From Streptomyces sp. NBC_00341 (GTDB lineage Bacteria > Actinomycetota > Actinomycetes > Streptomycetales > Streptomycetaceae): a DNA stretch of 64,000 nt. Below, piece by piece: positions 63,777 to 64,000 of the stretch. The position numbers and the translations under genes are program-made. Each line of letters begins with the position of its first letter. Position 1 is the first letter of the stretch. The stretch spans positions 4,030,001-4,094,000 of the forward strand of contig NZ_CP108002.1 of NCBI RefSeq assembly GCF_041435055.1. The letters are read 5' to 3'. Under the pieces are notes generated by a model, which was not told where the DNA came from, searched no databases, and worked only from the letters and a program-made list of their open reading frames with translations.

Positions 63777-64000
63777 TCAGACCTCCTCGCCGCCACCGCT
63801 CTCCTCGTCGGCTGCCTGCTCTTCTTTCGTGTCCTTCGCGGCCGCGGGCGTCGCCCCCGGCTGGGGTTCGGCCACCGCCACCCGTGCGGGACGGATGGTG
63901 CGCTCGCCGATCCGGTACCCGGGCTGCAGGATCGCCACGCAGGTCGTCTCGGTGACGTCCGGCGCGTACGAGTGCATCAGGGCCTCGTGGATCGTCGGGT
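63777..64000 (-). CDS. grpE: GrpE nucleotide exchange factor (3' part)
   Basis: Only the C-terminal 74 residues are inside the window; the gene continues past the right edge. The frame reads PTIHEALMHSYAPDVTETTCVAILQPGYRIGERTIRPARVAVAE, the conserved GrpE beta-domain, followed by an acidic tail rich in Ala, Glu and Gly. It releases ADP from DnaK. Position ahead of dnaJ (124 bp) matches the dnaK-grpE-dnaJ-hspR operon of Streptomyces. Confidence 0.93.
   Translation of the reverse strand, partial: PTIHEALMHSYAPDVTETTCVAILQPGYRIGERTIRPARVAVAEPQPGATPAAAKDTKEEQAADEESGGGEEV

Overview
The window reads as chromosomal DNA of a Streptomyces or a close relative. Base composition is very GC-rich, GTG starts are common, and the proteins are typical of the genus: a SigE-family sigma factor, GH19 chitinases with DasR-type boxes, an XRE/DUF397 pair, HspR-controlled chaperones and a chaplin-like secreted protein. 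The order ask-asd, recR-ybaB, purA, kynurenine genes, fba-pyrE, clpB, hspR-dnaJ-grpE matches my memory of the S. coelicolor core between about SCO3613 and SCO3670, which lies a few hundred kb from oriC. A perfect parS-like 14-mer at 47225-47238 fits that position.

Layout. 0-3.7 kb: a sigma factor and a membrane-anchored partner, then asd and ask; the asd product lacks its catalytic Cys and a key Arg. 3.9-7.6 kb: an apparently inserted stretch with an RHH repressor-VOC-MFS cassette, a TPR protein and a chaplin-like protein. 7.8-11.6 kb: DUF5063, recR, ybaB, an orphan SLATT protein and a hypothetical. 11.7-16.4 kb: a GntR regulator, a class III aminotransferase and a membrane Ser/Thr kinase. 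16.4-29.2 kb: accessory genes (TPR and DUF4331 pair, secreted protein, second sliding clamp, PucR-like regulator, two GH19 chitinases, anchored PstS-like protein, small ORFs, DUF397/XRE). 29.4-38.4 kb: purA, a DAGK-like protein, a GbsR/MarR regulator facing an ABC-2 exporter, a P450 and a two-component system. 38.6-42.4 kb: a tryptophan-to-anthranilate (kynurenine) operon interrupted by a SUKH-like gene. 42.5-52 kb: DUF3151, MFS pump, PatB/MalY, fba, pyrE, aldose epimerase, SRPBCC protein, membrane spermidine synthase and DUF2617. 52.4-59.8 kb: small Gly-rich protein, aminotransferase, serine hydrolase with an aminotransferase relic behind it, YbjN, clpB and a PPOX enzyme. 59.9-61.8 kb: a secreted protein made of seven DVGWG repeats with a small co-transcribed partner and a divergent LuxR-type regulator. 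62-64 kb: hspR, dnaJ and the 3' part of grpE.

How parts work together. HspR (62.0-62.5 kb) should repress clpB through a HAIR site at 59246-59266 as well as its own dnaK-type operon. The kynurenine genes form a coupled pathway. The GbsR/MarR regulator probably represses the exporter through a 16-bp palindrome placed exactly between -35 and -10. The RHH repressor probably controls its own VOC/MFS operon through a palindrome just ahead of its start codon.

The most interesting items are the DVGWG-repeat operon (best candidate for an undescribed system), the active-site-substituted asd, the parS-like site inside the pyrE terminator, and short tandem duplications that begin at or span the stop codons of six unrelated genes. 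All assignments come from reading the sequence and recalled family knowledge; no database search was run.
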